Assembly (NCBI RefSeq): GCF_035994945.1
Contig: NZ_CP108677.1
Span: 5,332,001-5,396,000, forward strand
Reading direction: 5' to 3'
DNA: 64,000 nt
Source: Streptomyces sp. NBC_01216
GTDB lineage: Bacteria > Actinomycetota > Actinomycetes > Streptomycetales > Streptomycetaceae
Numbering within the stretch: position 1 is the stretch's first letter; each line of letters starts with the position of its first letter. Positions 54,183-64,000 of the stretch are shown here, piece after piece. The notes beneath the pieces are model-generated. The model did no database searches and was not told the DNA's origin. It saw only the letters and a list, made by a program, of their open reading frames with translations. A program made the translations under genes and the position numbers.

Positions 54183-55252
54183 CGATCCCCCTGCCGCGGG
54201 GCGCCGGAAACGGCGCCCCGCGGCTCGCGGACATCGCGGCGCAGTCCGGCGTCAGCGAGGCCACGGTCAGCCGGGTGCTCAACGGCAAACCCGGTGTGGC
54301 CGGTGCGACCCGGCACCGGGTGCTCGCCGCGCTCGACGTGCTCGGATACGAACGTCCGGTGCGGCTGAAACGGCGCAGCGCGGGCCTGATCGGCCTGTTG
54401 GTGCCCGAGTTGACCAACCCGATCTTCCCCGCGTTCGCCCAGGTCGTCGAACAGGTCCTGGCCGGACACGGCTACACTCCGGTGCTCTGCACCCGGATGC
54501 CCGGCGGTGCCACCGAGGACGAGCTGGTCGAACAGCTGGTGGAGCGCGGGGTCAGCGGCATCGTCTTCCTCTCCGGGCTGCACGCGGACGCCACGGCCGA
54601 CCCGGACCGCTACATCCGGCTGGCCGCGCGCGGGGTCCCGTTCGTGCTCATCAACGGCTTCAACGAGGCCGTCGACGCCACCTTCGTCTCGCCCGACGAC
54701 CGGGCGGCGGCGCGGATGGCGGTGCGCCACCTGGTCGAGTTGGGGCACGAGCGGATCGGTCTGGCCATCGGCCCGACCCGCTACGTCCCCTCGCGCCGCA
54801 AGGCCGAGGGCTTCGCGGCCGAGCTGCACCTCGCGCTCGGGATCGGGAAGGAGGAGGCCGAACGCTTCGTGCGTCCGACGCTGTTCGGCGTCGAGGGGGG
54901 TCACGCGGCGGCCGACATCCTGCTCGACCAGGGCTGCACCGGTGTCGTCTGCGGCTCCGACCTGATGGCGCTCGGCGTGATCCGGGCGGTGCGCGCCCGG
55001 GGGCTGGACGTGCCCGCCGACGTGTCGGTGGTCGGATTCGACGACTCCCCGCTGATCGCCTTCACCGACCCGCCGCTCACGACGGTGCGCCAGCCGGTCC
55101 AGGCGATGGCGACGGCCGCCGTCGGCGCGCTCCTGGAGGAGATCGAGGGGAACCCCGTGCAGCGCACGGAGTTCGTCTTCCAGCCGGAGCTGGTGGTGCG
55201 GGGCTCCACGGCCCAGCCGCCGGCCCGTCCGGCCCTGCAACTCCTTGCGTAA
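54179..55252 (+). CDS. Second LacI-family repressor of the mal locus
   Basis: GTG 54179 overlaps the glucosidase stop (GTGA), so it is translationally coupled. The 357-residue protein has a short Gly/Asn-rich start, then RLADIAAQSGVSEATVSRVL with NGKPGVAGAT, nearly identical to MalR in the DNA-contacting helices and hinge. The ligand domain is also close (VSVVGFDDSPLIAFTDPPLT, PVQAMATAAVGALLEE) but differs in the sensor region. Two paralogues with the same recognition helix are expected to share operators and may respond to different sugars. Its last codons contain CTCCTTGCGTAA, repeated once directly after. Confidence 0.9.
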   Translation: MTIPLPRGAGNGAPRLADIAAQSGVSEATVSRVLNGKPGVAGATRHRVLAALDVLGYERPVRLKRRSAGLIGLLVPELTNPIFPAFAQVVEQVLAGHGYTPVLCTRMPGGATEDELVEQLVERGVSGIVFLSGLHADATADPDRYIRLAARGVPFVLINGFNEAVDATFVSPDDRAAARMAVRHLVELGHERIGLAIGPTRYVPSRRKAEGFAAELHLALGIGKEEAERFVRPTLFGVEGGHAAADILLDQGCTGVVCGSDLMALGVIRAVRARGLDVPADVSVVGFDDSPLIAFTDPPLTTVRQPVQAMATAAVGALLEEIEGNPVQRTEFVFQPELVVRGSTAQPPARPALQLLA

Positions 55253-55323
55253 CTCCTTGCGTCGGGGCTGTCCAAAGGGTTGACCGTCCGTCGGGGCGCT
55301 CGTACGGTCACGGCTGAAAATAG

Positions 55324-55342
55324 TTGCTGCCAGTTTCGGCAA
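55324..55342. promoter_or_regulatory. Candidate MalR-type operator upstream of the amylase gene
   Basis: TTGC at 55324-55327 and GCAA at 55339-55342 are separated by 11 bases, the same architecture as the site before malE. It lies 33 bases before the amylase ATG, in the core promoter/leader. Additional TTGCG words (two CTCCTTGCGT copies at about 55240-55262, one at 55346) surround it. Binding by either LacI-type repressor is inferred. Confidence 0.5.
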
Positions 55343-55375
55343 TTCCTTGCGACAGTGAAGTCAGCAGGAGGAATC

Positions 55376-57073
55376 ATGGCCAGAAAGACCGTGGCCGCTG
55401 CACTCGCCCTCGTGGCGGGAGCCGCTGTGGCCGTCACGGCACCCGCCCCCGCGCAGGCCGCCCCGCCCGGTGAGAAGGATGTCACCGCGGTGATGTTCGA
55501 GTGGAAGTTCGCCTCCGTGGCGACGGCCTGCACCGAGCAGCTCGGTCCCGCCGGGTACGGGTACGTCCAGGTCTCGCCGCCCCAGGAACGCATCCAGGGC
55601 ACCACGTGGTGGACGGCGTACCAGCCGGTCAGCTACAAGATCGCGGGCCCCCTCGGGGACCGCGCCGCCTTCAAGAGCATGATCGACACCTGTCACGCGG
55701 CGGGCGTGAAGGTCGTCGCCGACTCCGTCGTCAACCACATGGCCAACGCGTCGGGCACGGGAACGGGCGGGACCTCGTTCTCCAAGTACGACTACCCCGG
55801 CCTGTACTCGGGTGCCGACATGGACGACTGCCGGGCCACCCTCTCGAACTACCAGGACCGGGCCGACGTCCAGAACTGCGAACTCGTCGGCCTGCCGGAC
55901 CTCGACACCGGCGAGGACTGGGTGCGCGGCCGGATAGCCGGCTACCTGAACGACCTGCTCTCGCTCGGCGTGGACGGCTTCCGCATCGACGCCGCCAAGC
56001 ACATGCCGGCCGGCGACCTCGCCGCGATCAAGGCACGGCTGACCGATCCGGGCGTCTACTGGAAGCAGGAGGCGATCCACGGTGCCGGCGAGGCGGTCTC
56101 GCCCGGCGAGTACCTCGGCAACGGCGACGTGCAGGAGTTCCGCTACGCACGCGACCTCAAGCGGATCTTCGGCTCCGAGAAGCTCTCCTACCTGAGCGGC
56201 TTCGGCGAGTCCTGGGGCTACCTGCCCTCCGGCAAGGCCGCCGTCTTCGTCGACAACCACGACACCGAGCGCGGCGGCGACACCCTCAACTACAAGGCGG
56301 GCGCCACCTACACGCTCGCCTCGGTCTTCATGCTGGCCTGGCCCTACGGCTCCCCGGACGTCCACTCCGGCTACGAGTGGTCCGACAAGGACGCGGGCGC
56401 TCCCCGCGGCGGTCAGGTCGACGCCTGCCACACCGACGGCTGGAAGTGCCAGCACGCCTGGCGCGAGATCGCCTCCATGGTCGGCTTCCGCAACGCGGCA
56501 CGGGGCGCCGCGGTCACCGGATGGTGGGACAACGGCGACAACGCGATCGCGTTCGGCCGGGGCGACAAGGCGTACGTGGCCATCAACCACCAGAACACGG
56601 CGCTGACCCGTACCTTCCAGACCTCGCTGGCCGGCGGCACCTACTGCGACGTGCAGAGCGGCACCCCGGTCACCGTGGACGCGTCCGGCCGCCTCACCGC
56701 GACGCTGGCCGCGAACACGGCGGTCGCACTGCACGTCGGAGCACGCACCTGCCCCGGGGGCAGCACCCCACCACCCGCCACCACCGGCGCATCCTTCAAC
56801 GTCGACGCCACGACCGTCATCGGCCAGAACATCTACGTCACCGGCGACCTGTCCGCCCTCGGCGACTGGTCCCCGGCCGCGGCCCTCAAGCTGGACCCGG
56901 CGAGCTACCCCGTCTGGAAGCTGACGGTCTCCCTGCCCGCGGGCACCTCCTTCGCGTACAAGTACGTCCGCAAGGACGCGGCGGGCAACGTGACCTGGGA
57001 GTCCGGCCCCAATCGCACGGCCACCGTCCCGTCCTCGGGCCGGATCGTGCTGAACGACTCCTTCCGCGGCTGA
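55376..57073 (+). CDS. Secreted alpha-amylase with C-terminal starch-binding (CBM20) domain
   Basis: The 565-residue exported enzyme starts at ATG 55376 after AGGAGG. It has a signal peptide ([19 protein letters not shown], cleaved before APPGEK). The GH13 catalytic domain of the Streptomyces type has [30 protein letters not shown] (Asp nucleophile near 203), WKQEAIH (Glu near 233) and [13 protein letters not shown] (Asp near 293). After a short Thr/Pro linker (STPPPATTG) the last ~100 residues form a CBM20 ([40 protein letters not shown]). It cleaves starch outside the cell and feeds the MalEFG importer. Next gene follows after 67 nt. Confidence 0.95.
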   Translation: MARKTVAAALALVAGAAVAVTAPAPAQAAPPGEKDVTAVMFEWKFASVATACTEQLGPAGYGYVQVSPPQERIQGTTWWTAYQPVSYKIAGPLGDRAAFKSMIDTCHAAGVKVVADSVVNHMANASGTGTGGTSFSKYDYPGLYSGADMDDCRATLSNYQDRADVQNCELVGLPDLDTGEDWVRGRIAGYLNDLLSLGVDGFRIDAAKHMPAGDLAAIKARLTDPGVYWKQEAIHGAGEAVSPGEYLGNGDVQEFRYARDLKRIFGSEKLSYLSGFGESWGYLPSGKAAVFVDNHDTERGGDTLNYKAGATYTLASVFMLAWPYGSPDVHSGYEWSDKDAGAPRGGQVDACHTDGWKCQHAWREIASMVGFRNAARGAAVTGWWDNGDNAIAFGRGDKAYVAINHQNTALTRTFQTSLAGGTYCDVQSGTPVTVDASGRLTATLAANTAVALHVGARTCPGGSTPPPATTGASFNVDATTVIGQNIYVTGDLSALGDWSPAAALKLDPASYPVWKLTVSLPAGTSFAYKYVRKDAAGNVTWESGPNRTATVPSSGRIVLNDSFRG

Positions 57074-57140
57074 CCTTCCCTTCTCGTCAGGGCCACCCCG
57101 CCGGGGCGGCCCCCCTTCCCGTACCCCTGGGAGAACCCCC

Positions 57141-60100
57141 GTGATACGCAAGAGAACGGCGGCCGTCGTGGCCACCGCCCTGTGCGCCGCGCTGGTGCCG
57201 GCCCTGCCGGCGGTCGGCGCCCAGGCGCCGCCCGCGCCGCCCTCCGACAAGACACTCGCGGCCCAGCCCGCACGCCACGACCTCACCCGCGAGCAGTTCT
57301 ACTTCGTGCTGCCCGACCGGTTCGCCAACGGGGACACCCGCAACGACCGCGGCGGACTCACCGGAACGCGGCTCGACACCGGCTTCGACCCCACCGACAA
57401 GGGGTTCTACCAGGGCGGCGACCTCAAGGGTCTGACCCGGAAGCTCGACTACATCAAGGGCCTGGGCACCACGGCCATCTGGATGGCTCCGATCTTCAGG
57501 AACCAGCCCGTGCAGGGCACCGGCAAGGACGCCTCCGCCGGCTACCACGGTTACTGGATCACCGACTTCACCCAGGTAGACCCCCACTTCGGCACCAACG
57601 CCGACCTGGAGAGGCTGATCGACAAGGCCCACGCCAAGGGCATGAAGGTCTTCTTCGACGTCATCACCAACCACACCGCCGACGTCGTGGACTACCAGGA
57701 GAAGTCCTACGACTACCTCTCCAAGGGCGCCTTCCCCTACCTCACCCGGGACGGCGTGCCCTTCGACGACGCCGACTACGCCGACGGGACCAGACGCTTC
57801 CCCCGGGTCGACCGCGACTCCTTCCCGCACACCCCCGTCGTCCCCGCCGACAAGAAGGACCTCAAGGTCCCCGCCTGGCTCAACGACCCCACGATGTACC
57901 ACAACCGGGGGGACTCGACCTTCGCCGGAGAGTCCTCCGCGCAGGGTGACTTCGTCGGCCTCGACGACCTGTGGACCGAACGCCCCGAGGTCGTCGCGGG
58001 CATGGAGAAGATCTACCAGCGCTGGGTCCGCGACTTCGACATCGACGGCTTCCGTGTCGACACCGTCAAACACGTGAACACCGAGTTCTGGACCCAGTGG
58101 GCCACCGCGCTCGACGCCTACGCCGAGAAGCGCGGACGCGACGACTTCTTCATGTTCGGCGAGGTCTACTCGGCCGACCCGGCGATCACCGCCCCGTACG
58201 TGACCGAGGGCCGCCTCGACGCCACCCTCGACTTCCCCTTCCAGGACGCCGCCCGGGCCTTCGCCTCCCAGAGCGGCCCCGCGGACCGACTGGCGAACCT
58301 CTTCGCCCAGGACTACCGCTACACCACCGACAAGGCCAACGCCTACGAGTCGGTGCCCTTCCTCGGCAACCACGACATGGGCCGCTTCGGCGCCTTCCTC
58401 AAGCAGGACAACCCGAAGGCCGACGACGCCGAGCTCCTCCAGCGCTACCGGCTCGCCAACGAGCTGATGTTCCTCAGCCGCGGCAACCCCGTCGTCTACT
58501 ACGGCGACGAGCAGGGCTTCACCGGCCCCGGCGGCGACAAGGACGCCCGCCAGACACTCTTCGCGTCCCGGACCGCCGACTACCTGGACGACGACCAGCT
58601 CGGCACCACCCGGACCCACGCGAGCGACGCCTACGACACCTCGCACCCGCTCTACCGCCAGATCGCAGCGCTCTCCGCCCTCACCCGGAGACACCCGGCG
58701 CTGCGCGACGGCGCCCAGCAGGAGCGCTACGCCCAGGGCTCCGTCTACGCCTTCTCCCGGACCGACGCACGCACCCGGACCGAGTACGTCGTCGCCGTCA
58801 ACAGTGCCACCGAGGCGCGCACCGTGGAGATCCCCACCGGCTCCGCACACGCCGGATTCACCGCGATCCACGGCGACACCGCTCACGTCACCAGCGACGC
58901 CGGCCGCAAGGTCCGGGTCACCGTCCCGCCGCTCGGCGCCCTCGTCCTCAAGGCCGACAGGCCGCTCGGCGCACCCGCGTCACGTCCCTCCGTCAGCCTG
59001 CGCGCCCCCGAGGCCGGGGCCACCGGCACCGTCGAGATCACCGCCGACGTCCGTGGCGGCGCCCTGGACCGCGTCGTGTTCGCCGCCCAGACCGGCAACG
59101 GGAAGTGGCAGGTCCTCGGGTCCGCCGACCACGCCCCCTACAAGGTCACCCAGAAGGTGACCGCCCCCGCCGGAACCACCCTGCGCTACAAGGCCGTCGT
59201 CGTCGACGGCGACGGCCGTACGGCGAGCGCGACGGCCGCCACCACCAGCGGCCCCCCGGCCGTCGAGCAGCCCCCGACCGCCACCCAGCGCGACCACGCG
59301 ATCGTCCACTACAAGCGCGCCGACGGGGACTACGGAGACTGGGGCCTGTACACCTGGGGCGACATCGCGGACGGCGAAGGCACCACCTGGCCGGCCGGCA
59401 AGCCCTTCACCGGCCGCGACGCCTACGGCGCCTTCGCCTACGTCAAGCTCAAGCCCGGCGCCTCCTCCGTCGGCTTCATCGCCGTGGACAAGGACGGGGT
59501 CAAGGACACCGACGCCGACCGCAGCATCGACCTTTCCCGCACGGGCGAGGTCTGGATCGAGCAGGGTGTCCCGGACGTCCGGGACGCCGCCCCCGACGGC
59601 GCCTACCCGCCGCAGGACACCACGAAGGCCCTCCTGCACTACCGGCGCGCCGACGGCGACCTCACCGGCTGGGGCCTGCACACGTGGACCGGCGCCGCCG
59701 CCCCGACCGACTGGACCAAGCCGCTGGAGCCGGTACGCACGGACGCCTACGGAGCCGTCTTCGAGGTCCCGCTCGCGCCCGGCGCGACCTCCCTGAGCTA
59801 CATCCTGCACAAGGGCGACGAGAAGGACCTGCCCGCCGACCAGTCACTCGACCTGAAGGCAAGCGGCCACGAGGTCTGGCTGCTCGACGGCCAGGAGAAA
59901 TACCTCCTGCCGCAGCCCCGGGGCAGCGGCGCGGCCCTCGACCTCACCCAGGCCCACGCCGTCTGGATCGACGCGGACACCGTCGCCTGGAACGGCAGCG
60001 CCGCCGCCGCCTCCAGCGCGCTGCTCGCCTCCCGCGACGGCTCCCTCGCGGTCCGGGACGGTGCCCTCACCGGTGACCGCACGGTGCTGCGCCTCCAGCC

Positions 60101-62513
60101 GACGTCCCTCACCGACGCGCAGAAGGCCGCCTTCCCGCACCTGAGGTCCTCCGCCGCCTTCACCGTCGACCCGCGTGACCGCGACCGCGTCCGCCCGTCG
60201 CTCCGGGGCCAGCTCGTCGCCGCGCAGTACGCGGCGAACGGCGCCGTCCTCACCGCCACCGGCGTCCAGCTCGCCGGAGTGCTCGACGACCTCTACGCCG
60301 CTAAGGCCACCCGCGCCTCCCTCGGCCCGGTGTTCCGGTCCGGCCGTCCCACCCTCTCCCTCTGGGCCCCCACCGCCCGGTCCGTCACGCTCGAGCTCGA
60401 CGGCAGGAGCGTCCGGATGCGCCGCGACGACGCCTCCGGCGTCTGGTCGGTCACCGGCAGGCGCGGATGGACCGGCAAGCCCTACCGGTACGTGGTGAAG
60501 GTCTGGGCACCCAGCGTCGGGAAGATCGTCACCAACCGGGTCACCGACCCCTACTCCACCGCCCTGACCACCGACTCGGCCCGCAGCCTCGTCGTCGACC
60601 TCGCCGACCCGCGACTGGCCCCCAAGGGCTGGCGGGACCTGAGAAAGCCCGCGGCCGTCCCGCTGCGCGACGCCCAGATCCAGGAACTCCACATCCGTGA
60701 CTTCTCCGTCGCGGACCCGACGACCCCGGCCGCCCACCGCGGCACGTACCTGGCCTTCACCGACACCGGCAGCGACGGCTCCCGGCACCTGCGCGAACTG
60801 GCCGCCTCCGGCACCTCCTACGTCCACCTCCTGCCGGTCTTCGACATCGGCACCATCCCCGAGAAGAAGTCCGACCGGAGCGAACCGGGCTGTGACCTGA
60901 AGGTCTACGCCCCCGACTCCGAGGAGCAGCAGGCATGCGTGGCCGCCGCCGCGGCACGCGACGGCTACAACTGGGGCTACGACCCGCTGCACTACACCGT
61001 CCCCGAGGGCTCCTACGCCACCGATCCCGAAGGCACCCGCCGCACGGTCGAGTTCCGGCGGATGGTGCAGTCCCTCAACGGCGCCGGACTGCGCACCGTC
61101 ATGGACGTCGTCTACAACCACACGGTCGCGGCCGGGCAGTCCGACACGTCCGTGCTCGACAAGGTCGTGCCCGGCTACTACCAGCGTCTGCTGGCAGACG
61201 GGTCCGTCGCCACCTCCACCTGCTGCGCCAACACCGCACCCGAGAACGCCATGATGGGCAAGCTCGTCGTGGACTCGGTCGTCACCTGGGCCCGGGAGTA
61301 CAAGGTCGACGGCTTCCGCTTCGACCTGATGGGACACCACCCGAAGGACAACATCCTGGCGGTCCGCAAGGCGCTCGACGGCCTCACCGTCGCCAAGGAC
61401 GGCGTCGACGGCAGGAAGATCGTCCTCTACGGAGAGGGCTGGAACTTCGGCGAGATCGCCGACGACGCCCGCTTCGTCCAGGCCACCCAGAAGAACATGG
61501 CCGGTACCGGCATCGCGACCTTCTCCGACCGCGCCCGCGACGCCGTCCGCGGCGGCGGCCCCTTCGACGAGGACCCAGGAGTCCAGGGCTTCGCCTCCGG
61601 CCTGTTCACCGACCCCAACTCCTCCCCGGCCAACGGCACCCCGGCCGAGCAGAAGGCCCGGCTGCTGCACTACCAGGACCTGATCAAGGTCGGTCTCTCC
61701 GGCAACCTGGCCTCCTACACCTTCACCGACACCTCGGGCCGCACGGTCCAGGGCTCCCAGGTCGACTACAACGGCGCCCCGGCCGGCTACGCCGCCGCCC
61801 CCGGCGACGCCCTCGCCTACGCCGACGCCCACGACAACGAGACCCTCTACGACGCGCTCGCCTTCAAGCTGCCGGCCGGGACCCCGGCCGCCGACCGGGC
61901 ACGGGCACAGGTCCTCGCCATGGCGACCGCGACACTCTCGCAAGGCCCCGCGCTCTCCCAGGCGGGCTCCGACCTGCTGCGTTCCAAGTCCCTCGACCGC
62001 AACTCCTACGACAGCGGCGACTGGTTCAACGCGATCCACTGGGACTGCCGCGAAGGCAACGGCTTCGGCCGCGGCCTGCCCCCGGCCGCCGACAACCGGG
62101 CCAAGTGGCCCTACGCGAGGCCGCTGCTCACCGCGCCGGCGCTGACGGCGGACTGCGGGCAGATCGAGGCCGCGTCCGCCGCCTACCGGGACCTCCAGAG
62201 GATCCGGACGACCGAGCCGGCCTTCTCCCTCGCCACCGCCGAGCAGGTGCAGGGCGCCCTGTCCTTCCCGCTCTCCGGAAGCGGCGAGACCCCGGGCGTG
62301 ATCACCATGCGCCTCGACGGCCTGGTCGTGGTCTTCAACGCCACCCCGGACCGGCGGTCCCAGCGGGTCGCCGCCCTGGCCGGCGAGGGCTACCGGCTCC
62401 ACCCGGTCCAGGCCGGCGGCGCGGACACCGTCGTCAGGACCGCGTCCTACGAGCGGGAGTCGGGCACCTTCTCGGTCCCGGCCCGGACCGTGGCGGTCTT
62501 CACCACCCGCTGA
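57141..62513 (+). CDS. Secreted bifunctional amylopullulanase (two GH13 catalytic domains, two CBM41-like domains)
   Basis: GTG 57141, 1790 residues, Sec signal ([20 protein letters not shown]). The N-terminal GH13 amylase-type domain spans about 45-610 with [20 protein letters not shown] (Asp near 303), FGEVYSADP (Glu near 339) and [14 protein letters not shown] (Asp near 410). Two CBM41-like modules follow at about 715-810 and 825-925 (each [18 protein letters not shown] or [21 protein letters not shown]). The C-terminal pullulanase domain spans about 1070-1790 with [31 protein letters not shown] (Asp near 1393), [10 protein letters not shown] (Glu near 1433) and [13 protein letters not shown] (Asp near 1564). 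It cuts alpha-1,4 and alpha-1,6 bonds of branched starch. Probably cotranscribed with the amylase. Confidence 0.95.
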   Translation: MIRKRTAAVVATALCAALVPALPAVGAQAPPAPPSDKTLAAQPARHDLTREQFYFVLPDRFANGDTRNDRGGLTGTRLDTGFDPTDKGFYQGGDLKGLTRKLDYIKGLGTTAIWMAPIFRNQPVQGTGKDASAGYHGYWITDFTQVDPHFGTNADLERLIDKAHAKGMKVFFDVITNHTADVVDYQEKSYDYLSKGAFPYLTRDGVPFDDADYADGTRRFPRVDRDSFPHTPVVPADKKDLKVPAWLNDPTMYHNRGDSTFAGESSAQGDFVGLDDLWTERPEVVAGMEKIYQRWVRDFDIDGFRVDTVKHVNTEFWTQWATALDAYAEKRGRDDFFMFGEVYSADPAITAPYVTEGRLDATLDFPFQDAARAFASQSGPADRLANLFAQDYRYTTDKANAYESVPFLGNHDMGRFGAFLKQDNPKADDAELLQRYRLANELMFLSRGNPVVYYGDEQGFTGPGGDKDARQTLFASRTADYLDDDQLGTTRTHASDAYDTSHPLYRQIAALSALTRRHPALRDGAQQERYAQGSVYAFSRTDARTRTEYVVAVNSATEARTVEIPTGSAHAGFTAIHGDTAHVTSDAGRKVRVTVPPLGALVLKADRPLGAPASRPSVSLRAPEAGATGTVEITADVRGGALDRVVFAAQTGNGKWQVLGSADHAPYKVTQKVTAPAGTTLRYKAVVVDGDGRTASATAATTSGPPAVEQPPTATQRDHAIVHYKRADGDYGDWGLYTWGDIADGEGTTWPAGKPFTGRDAYGAFAYVKLKPGASSVGFIAVDKDGVKDTDADRSIDLSRTGEVWIEQGVPDVRDAAPDGAYPPQDTTKALLHYRRADGDLTGWGLHTWTGAAAPTDWTKPLEPVRTDAYGAVFEVPLAPGATSLSYILHKGDEKDLPADQSLDLKASGHEVWLLDGQEKYLLPQPRGSGAALDLTQAHAVWIDADTVAWNGSAAAASSALLASRDGSLAVRDGALTGDRTVLRLQPTSLTDAQKAAFPHLRSSAAFTVDPRDRDRVRPSLRGQLVAAQYAANGAVLTATGVQLAGVLDDLYAAKATRASLGPVFRSGRPTLSLWAPTARSVTLELDGRSVRMRRDDASGVWSVTGRRGWTGKPYRYVVKVWAPSVGKIVTNRVTDPYSTALTTDSARSLVVDLADPRLAPKGWRDLRKPAAVPLRDAQIQELHIRDFSVADPTTPAAHRGTYLAFTDTGSDGSRHLRELAASGTSYVHLLPVFDIGTIPEKKSDRSEPGCDLKVYAPDSEEQQACVAAAAARDGYNWGYDPLHYTVPEGSYATDPEGTRRTVEFRRMVQSLNGAGLRTVMDVVYNHTVAAGQSDTSVLDKVVPGYYQRLLADGSVATSTCCANTAPENAMMGKLVVDSVVTWAREYKVDGFRFDLMGHHPKDNILAVRKALDGLTVAKDGVDGRKIVLYGEGWNFGEIADDARFVQATQKNMAGTGIATFSDRARDAVRGGGPFDEDPGVQGFASGLFTDPNSSPANGTPAEQKARLLHYQDLIKVGLSGNLASYTFTDTSGRTVQGSQVDYNGAPAGYAAAPGDALAYADAHDNETLYDALAFKLPAGTPAADRARAQVLAMATATLSQGPALSQAGSDLLRSKSLDRNSYDSGDWFNAIHWDCREGNGFGRGLPPAADNRAKWPYARPLLTAPALTADCGQIEAASAAYRDLQRIRTTEPAFSLATAEQVQGALSFPLSGSGETPGVITMRLDGLVVVFNATPDRRSQRVAALAGEGYRLHPVQAGGADTVVRTASYERESGTFSVPARTVAVFTTR

Positions 62514-62563
62514 CCCCGGCCCGCCACGCCCCTGCCCGCGGACACCTGTCCGGGTACCTGCCC

Positions 62564-62600
62564 GTGGCCTGACCGGCCGGGTCCCGGCTGGTCAGGCCAC
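62564..62600. terminator. Bidirectional terminator between pullulanase and GNAT genes
   Basis: GTGGCCTGACC (62564-62574) and GGTCAGGCCAC (62590-62600) form a perfect 11-bp stem. The right arm covers the last codons and the TGA stop of the minus-strand GNAT gene, so the hairpin begins inside that coding region. It can end both converging transcripts. Confidence 0.7.
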
Positions 62601-63104
62601 GACCTTCTCCAGCAGCGTGACCCGGTAGCACCTCCCGTCGGCGGCGGTCTTCTCCAGACCGTCGCCGATCGTGGTGTATCCGGCCGCCTCGTAGTAGTCC
62701 CGCAGCCGCGGGTTGCCCGCCTCGCAGTCCAGCCGCGCCACCCGCCGGCCCCGGGCCGCGATCCGATCCTCCGCGTGGGCGAGCAGCGTCCGCCCGGTGC
62801 CGGCCGGCGCGGCGGTACGGTCCGTCATCAGCCGGTGGACGTACCCGGCCGTCGGCGGCTGCTCCCCCCAGACCCGCTCGTCCTTCCACCACAACTCGTA
62901 GGCGCCGAGCGCCGTCCCGCCGCGCGAGGCCAGCCACACCTCGCCGACGGCCATCCGCGCCCGGAAGTGCTCCCGGTCCTTGTCGCCCGGCTTCCACTGC
63001 TCTATGCCCTGGCGGATCATCCAGTGCGCGACGTCGTCGAACAACTTCACCAGGAGGTCCAGATCGCGATCGTCCGCCTGTCGGAATGTCACTTGTACGG
63101 TCAT
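62592..63104 (-). CDS. GNAT-family N-acetyltransferase
   Basis: The start is ATG 63104 (an in-frame upstream ATG at 63173 lies in non-coding-looking sequence). The 170-residue protein has VTFRQADDRDLDLLVKLFDD, GGTALGAYELWWKDERVWGE, AGYVHRLMTDRTAAPAGTGR (acetyl-CoA loop, A-G-T-G-R in place of R-G-x-G) and LDCEAGNPRLRDYYEAAGYT near the C-terminus. Acetylates an unknown amine. Divergent from the CHMI-like gene with 55 nt between starts. Confidence 0.9.
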   Translation of the reverse strand: MTVQVTFRQADDRDLDLLVKLFDDVAHWMIRQGIEQWKPGDKDREHFRARMAVGEVWLASRGGTALGAYELWWKDERVWGEQPPTAGYVHRLMTDRTAAPAGTGRTLLAHAEDRIAARGRRVARLDCEAGNPRLRDYYEAAGYTTIGDGLEKTAADGRCYRVTLLEKVVA

Positions 63105-63159
63105 CGGATCACCGTAAGGGTGTGGGTGGAGACACCGACGACCGGGAGTGAGAAGACCG

Positions 63160-63492
63160 ATGCCCCAGATCACCGTGGACTACTCCGCGCCGCTCGACCG
63201 GCGCGGCTTCGCGCTCGCGCTGCACCCGCTCGTCGTCGAAACGGTCGACACCCAGATCGACACGTGCAAGACCCGCTTCCGCGAGATCGAGGAGACGGTC
63301 TGCGGGGACGGCTCGACCGACGACGTGGTGGTCCACGTCGACATCGCCCTTCTCGCCGGCCGTTCGGCAAAGACCAAGGCCCGCCTCGCCGAGGCCGTGC
63401 TGGAACTGCTCCCACTCCACCTCAAGCAGCGGGACGGGGTGCGGACCTCGGTCGAGGTGCGCGACCTCGAACCCTCCTACCGCAAGCGCTGA
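63160..63492 (+). CDS. 5-carboxymethyl-2-hydroxymuconate isomerase-like protein
   Basis: The 110-residue protein starts at ATG 63160 after GGGAGTGAGAAG. The MPQITVDYSA start places Pro as the catalytic N-terminal residue after Met removal, as in the CHMI/tautomerase fold. Later blocks VVVHVDIALLAGRSAKTKAR and LLPLHLKQRDGVRTSVEVRD match CHMI proteins. The enzyme isomerises muconate-type ring-cleavage products in homoprotocatechuate degradation, but no pathway partners are nearby, so the true substrate is uncertain. Its stop codon touches palindromic element copy 4. Confidence 0.85.
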   Translation: MPQITVDYSAPLDRRGFALALHPLVVETVDTQIDTCKTRFREIEETVCGDGSTDDVVVHVDIALLAGRSAKTKARLAEAVLELLPLHLKQRDGVRTSVEVRDLEPSYRKR

Positions 63493-63545
63493 GAGCCTGT
63501 CGGGTCGCCTTCGGCCGCCCGGTCACAGGCCGCCCGACCGGCTCT
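63492..63545 (-). repeat. Palindromic intergenic element, copy 4 (54 bp, inverted relative to copy 1)
   Basis: The arms AGAGCCTGTCGGGTCGCC and GGCCGCCCGACCGGCTCT flank the loop TTCGGCCGCCCGGTCACA. The reverse complement of copy 1 matches this copy at about 50 of 54 positions, loop included, so it is the same element in opposite orientation. It begins on the last base of the CHMI stop and covers the last codons of the converging TetR gene. Confidence 0.8.
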
Positions 63546-64000
63546 GGGGCGGCACCCGGGGCGCCAGCTCCACGAGTCGGCCGACCAGATCGCCGAACGG
63601 GCCGTCGGCCGGCTCGTCCGCGAGGATCCGGACCAGCAGGTCCGCCATCTCCTCGTCGTAGGCGGCGCTCACCGCGGCCAGTGCGGCGAAGTCGTGCACC
63701 AGCTGCGACTCCAGTTCCGCGCGCGGTATCCGGCGTCCGTCCAGCCAGATCAGCGCCGTCGACTCGGCGAGCGACACCCAGGAACGGACCACCAGTTCGA
63801 GTCGGGCGGAGGGCTTTCCGACCTCCAGGTGTGCCAGGATCTGCTCGTACGCGGCCTGCCGCACCTCGTCGATCATCGCGTGGGTGGTGGACGAGCCGAC
63901 CGCGGGCCCGCCGCGCATCAGCGCCGAGAATCCCGGCCCGTGTCCCTCCACGAAGTCGAAGTACCGGCGCATCACCCGCAGCAGTCGTGCCCCCAGCGGT
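63523..64000 (-). CDS. TetR-family regulator, C-terminal part; 5' end outside window
   Basis: The frame is open to the window edge; the internal GTG/ATG at 63975 and 63972 are not true starts because coding sequence (PLGARLLRVMRRYFDFVEGH) runs through them. The visible part is the TetR ligand/dimer domain: RQAAYEQILAHLEVGKPSAR, WVSLAESTALIWLDGRRIPR and VHDFAALAAVSAAYD. This corresponds to the C-terminal half of a ~200-residue regulator, without the DNA-binding helices. The last eight residues (PQSRSGGL) and stop are written in palindromic element copy 4. Confidence 0.8.
   Translation of the reverse strand, partial: PLGARLLRVMRRYFDFVEGHGPGFSALMRGGPAVGSSTTHAMIDEVRQAAYEQILAHLEVGKPSARLELVVRSWVSLAESTALIWLDGRRIPRAELESQLVHDFAALAAVSAAYDEEMADLLVRILADEPADGPFGDLVGRLVELAPRVPPQSRSGGL

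Noticed and set aside
59844..62402. 852-codon minus-strand frame opposite the pullulanase domain
   Set aside because: Mirror of a strongly coding gene; the Gly/Val/Arg-rich translation has no motifs.

Overview
The window is high-GC actinobacterial chromosome, almost certainly Streptomyces. Signs are the strong G/C third-position bias, frequent GTG starts, dense shadow ORFs, F420 metabolism (NADPH:F420 reductase), an AfsR/SARP-type regulator, EfeUOB iron uptake, and a glnA2 / nadE / glnE / malR-malEFG / amylase / amylopullulanase order that I recall, from memory, from the core of Streptomyces chromosomes. Most of it looks like conserved core; the clearest accessory or decayed part is the first 4 kb.

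Layout. 1-4.1 kb: the 3' end of a polymorphic toxin (Tox-REase-2-type nuclease) with a probable immunity gene, then a graveyard: an ARMT1-like gene broken by a truncated, frameshifted IS1380 transposase, a possible nuclease tail, a membrane PASTA-like protein and a frameshifted MazG-like gene. 4.2-12.8 kb: single metabolic genes (NTF2-like, SDR, PhoD phosphatase, Gfo/Idh/MocA, Bcr/CflA efflux, Rsm22-like, ddaH, Prim-Pol) and an 8-bp tandem repeat. 13-19.1 kb: iron, with efeO-efeB-efeU behind a candidate iron box, a lipoprotein gene overlapping efeU by 131 nt, then phzF-like and heme oxygenase genes. 19.2-23.2 kb: map, small conserved genes, npdG and a site-2 protease. 23.3-32.2 kb: a giant SARP/ATPase regulator, a DrrAB-like ABC exporter, panB, and a DHA2 exporter with its TetR regulator and a perfect palindromic operator candidate. 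32.4-39 kb: an EEP hydrolase, nadE, a membrane protein, a CBS protein and a DUF305/DUF3105 envelope module. 39-45 kb: glnA2-type glutamine synthetase and glnE. 46-62.5 kb: the maltodextrin/starch locus. 62.6-64 kb: GNAT, CHMI-like and a partial TetR gene.

How the genes work together. The starch locus is a complete degradation route. Secreted amylase and amylopullulanase cut starch, the MalEFG importer brings in maltodextrins, and two cytoplasmic alpha-glucosidases hydrolyse them, under two LacI-family repressors with nearly identical DNA-binding helices. The two glucosidase-repressor pairs sit as mirror images on either side of malEFG. Candidate operators of the form TTGC-N11-GCAA lie before malE and before the amylase.

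Most notable unexplained structure: a family of short palindromic intergenic elements (four copies). One copy matches another at about 50 of 54 positions but in inverted orientation, loop included, so these are related elements and not chance terminators. No CRISPR array, rRNA or tRNA gene was recognised. I do not see one clearly new multi-gene system; the best leads are the palindromic element family, the mirror-image mal locus and the DUF305/DUF3105 module.
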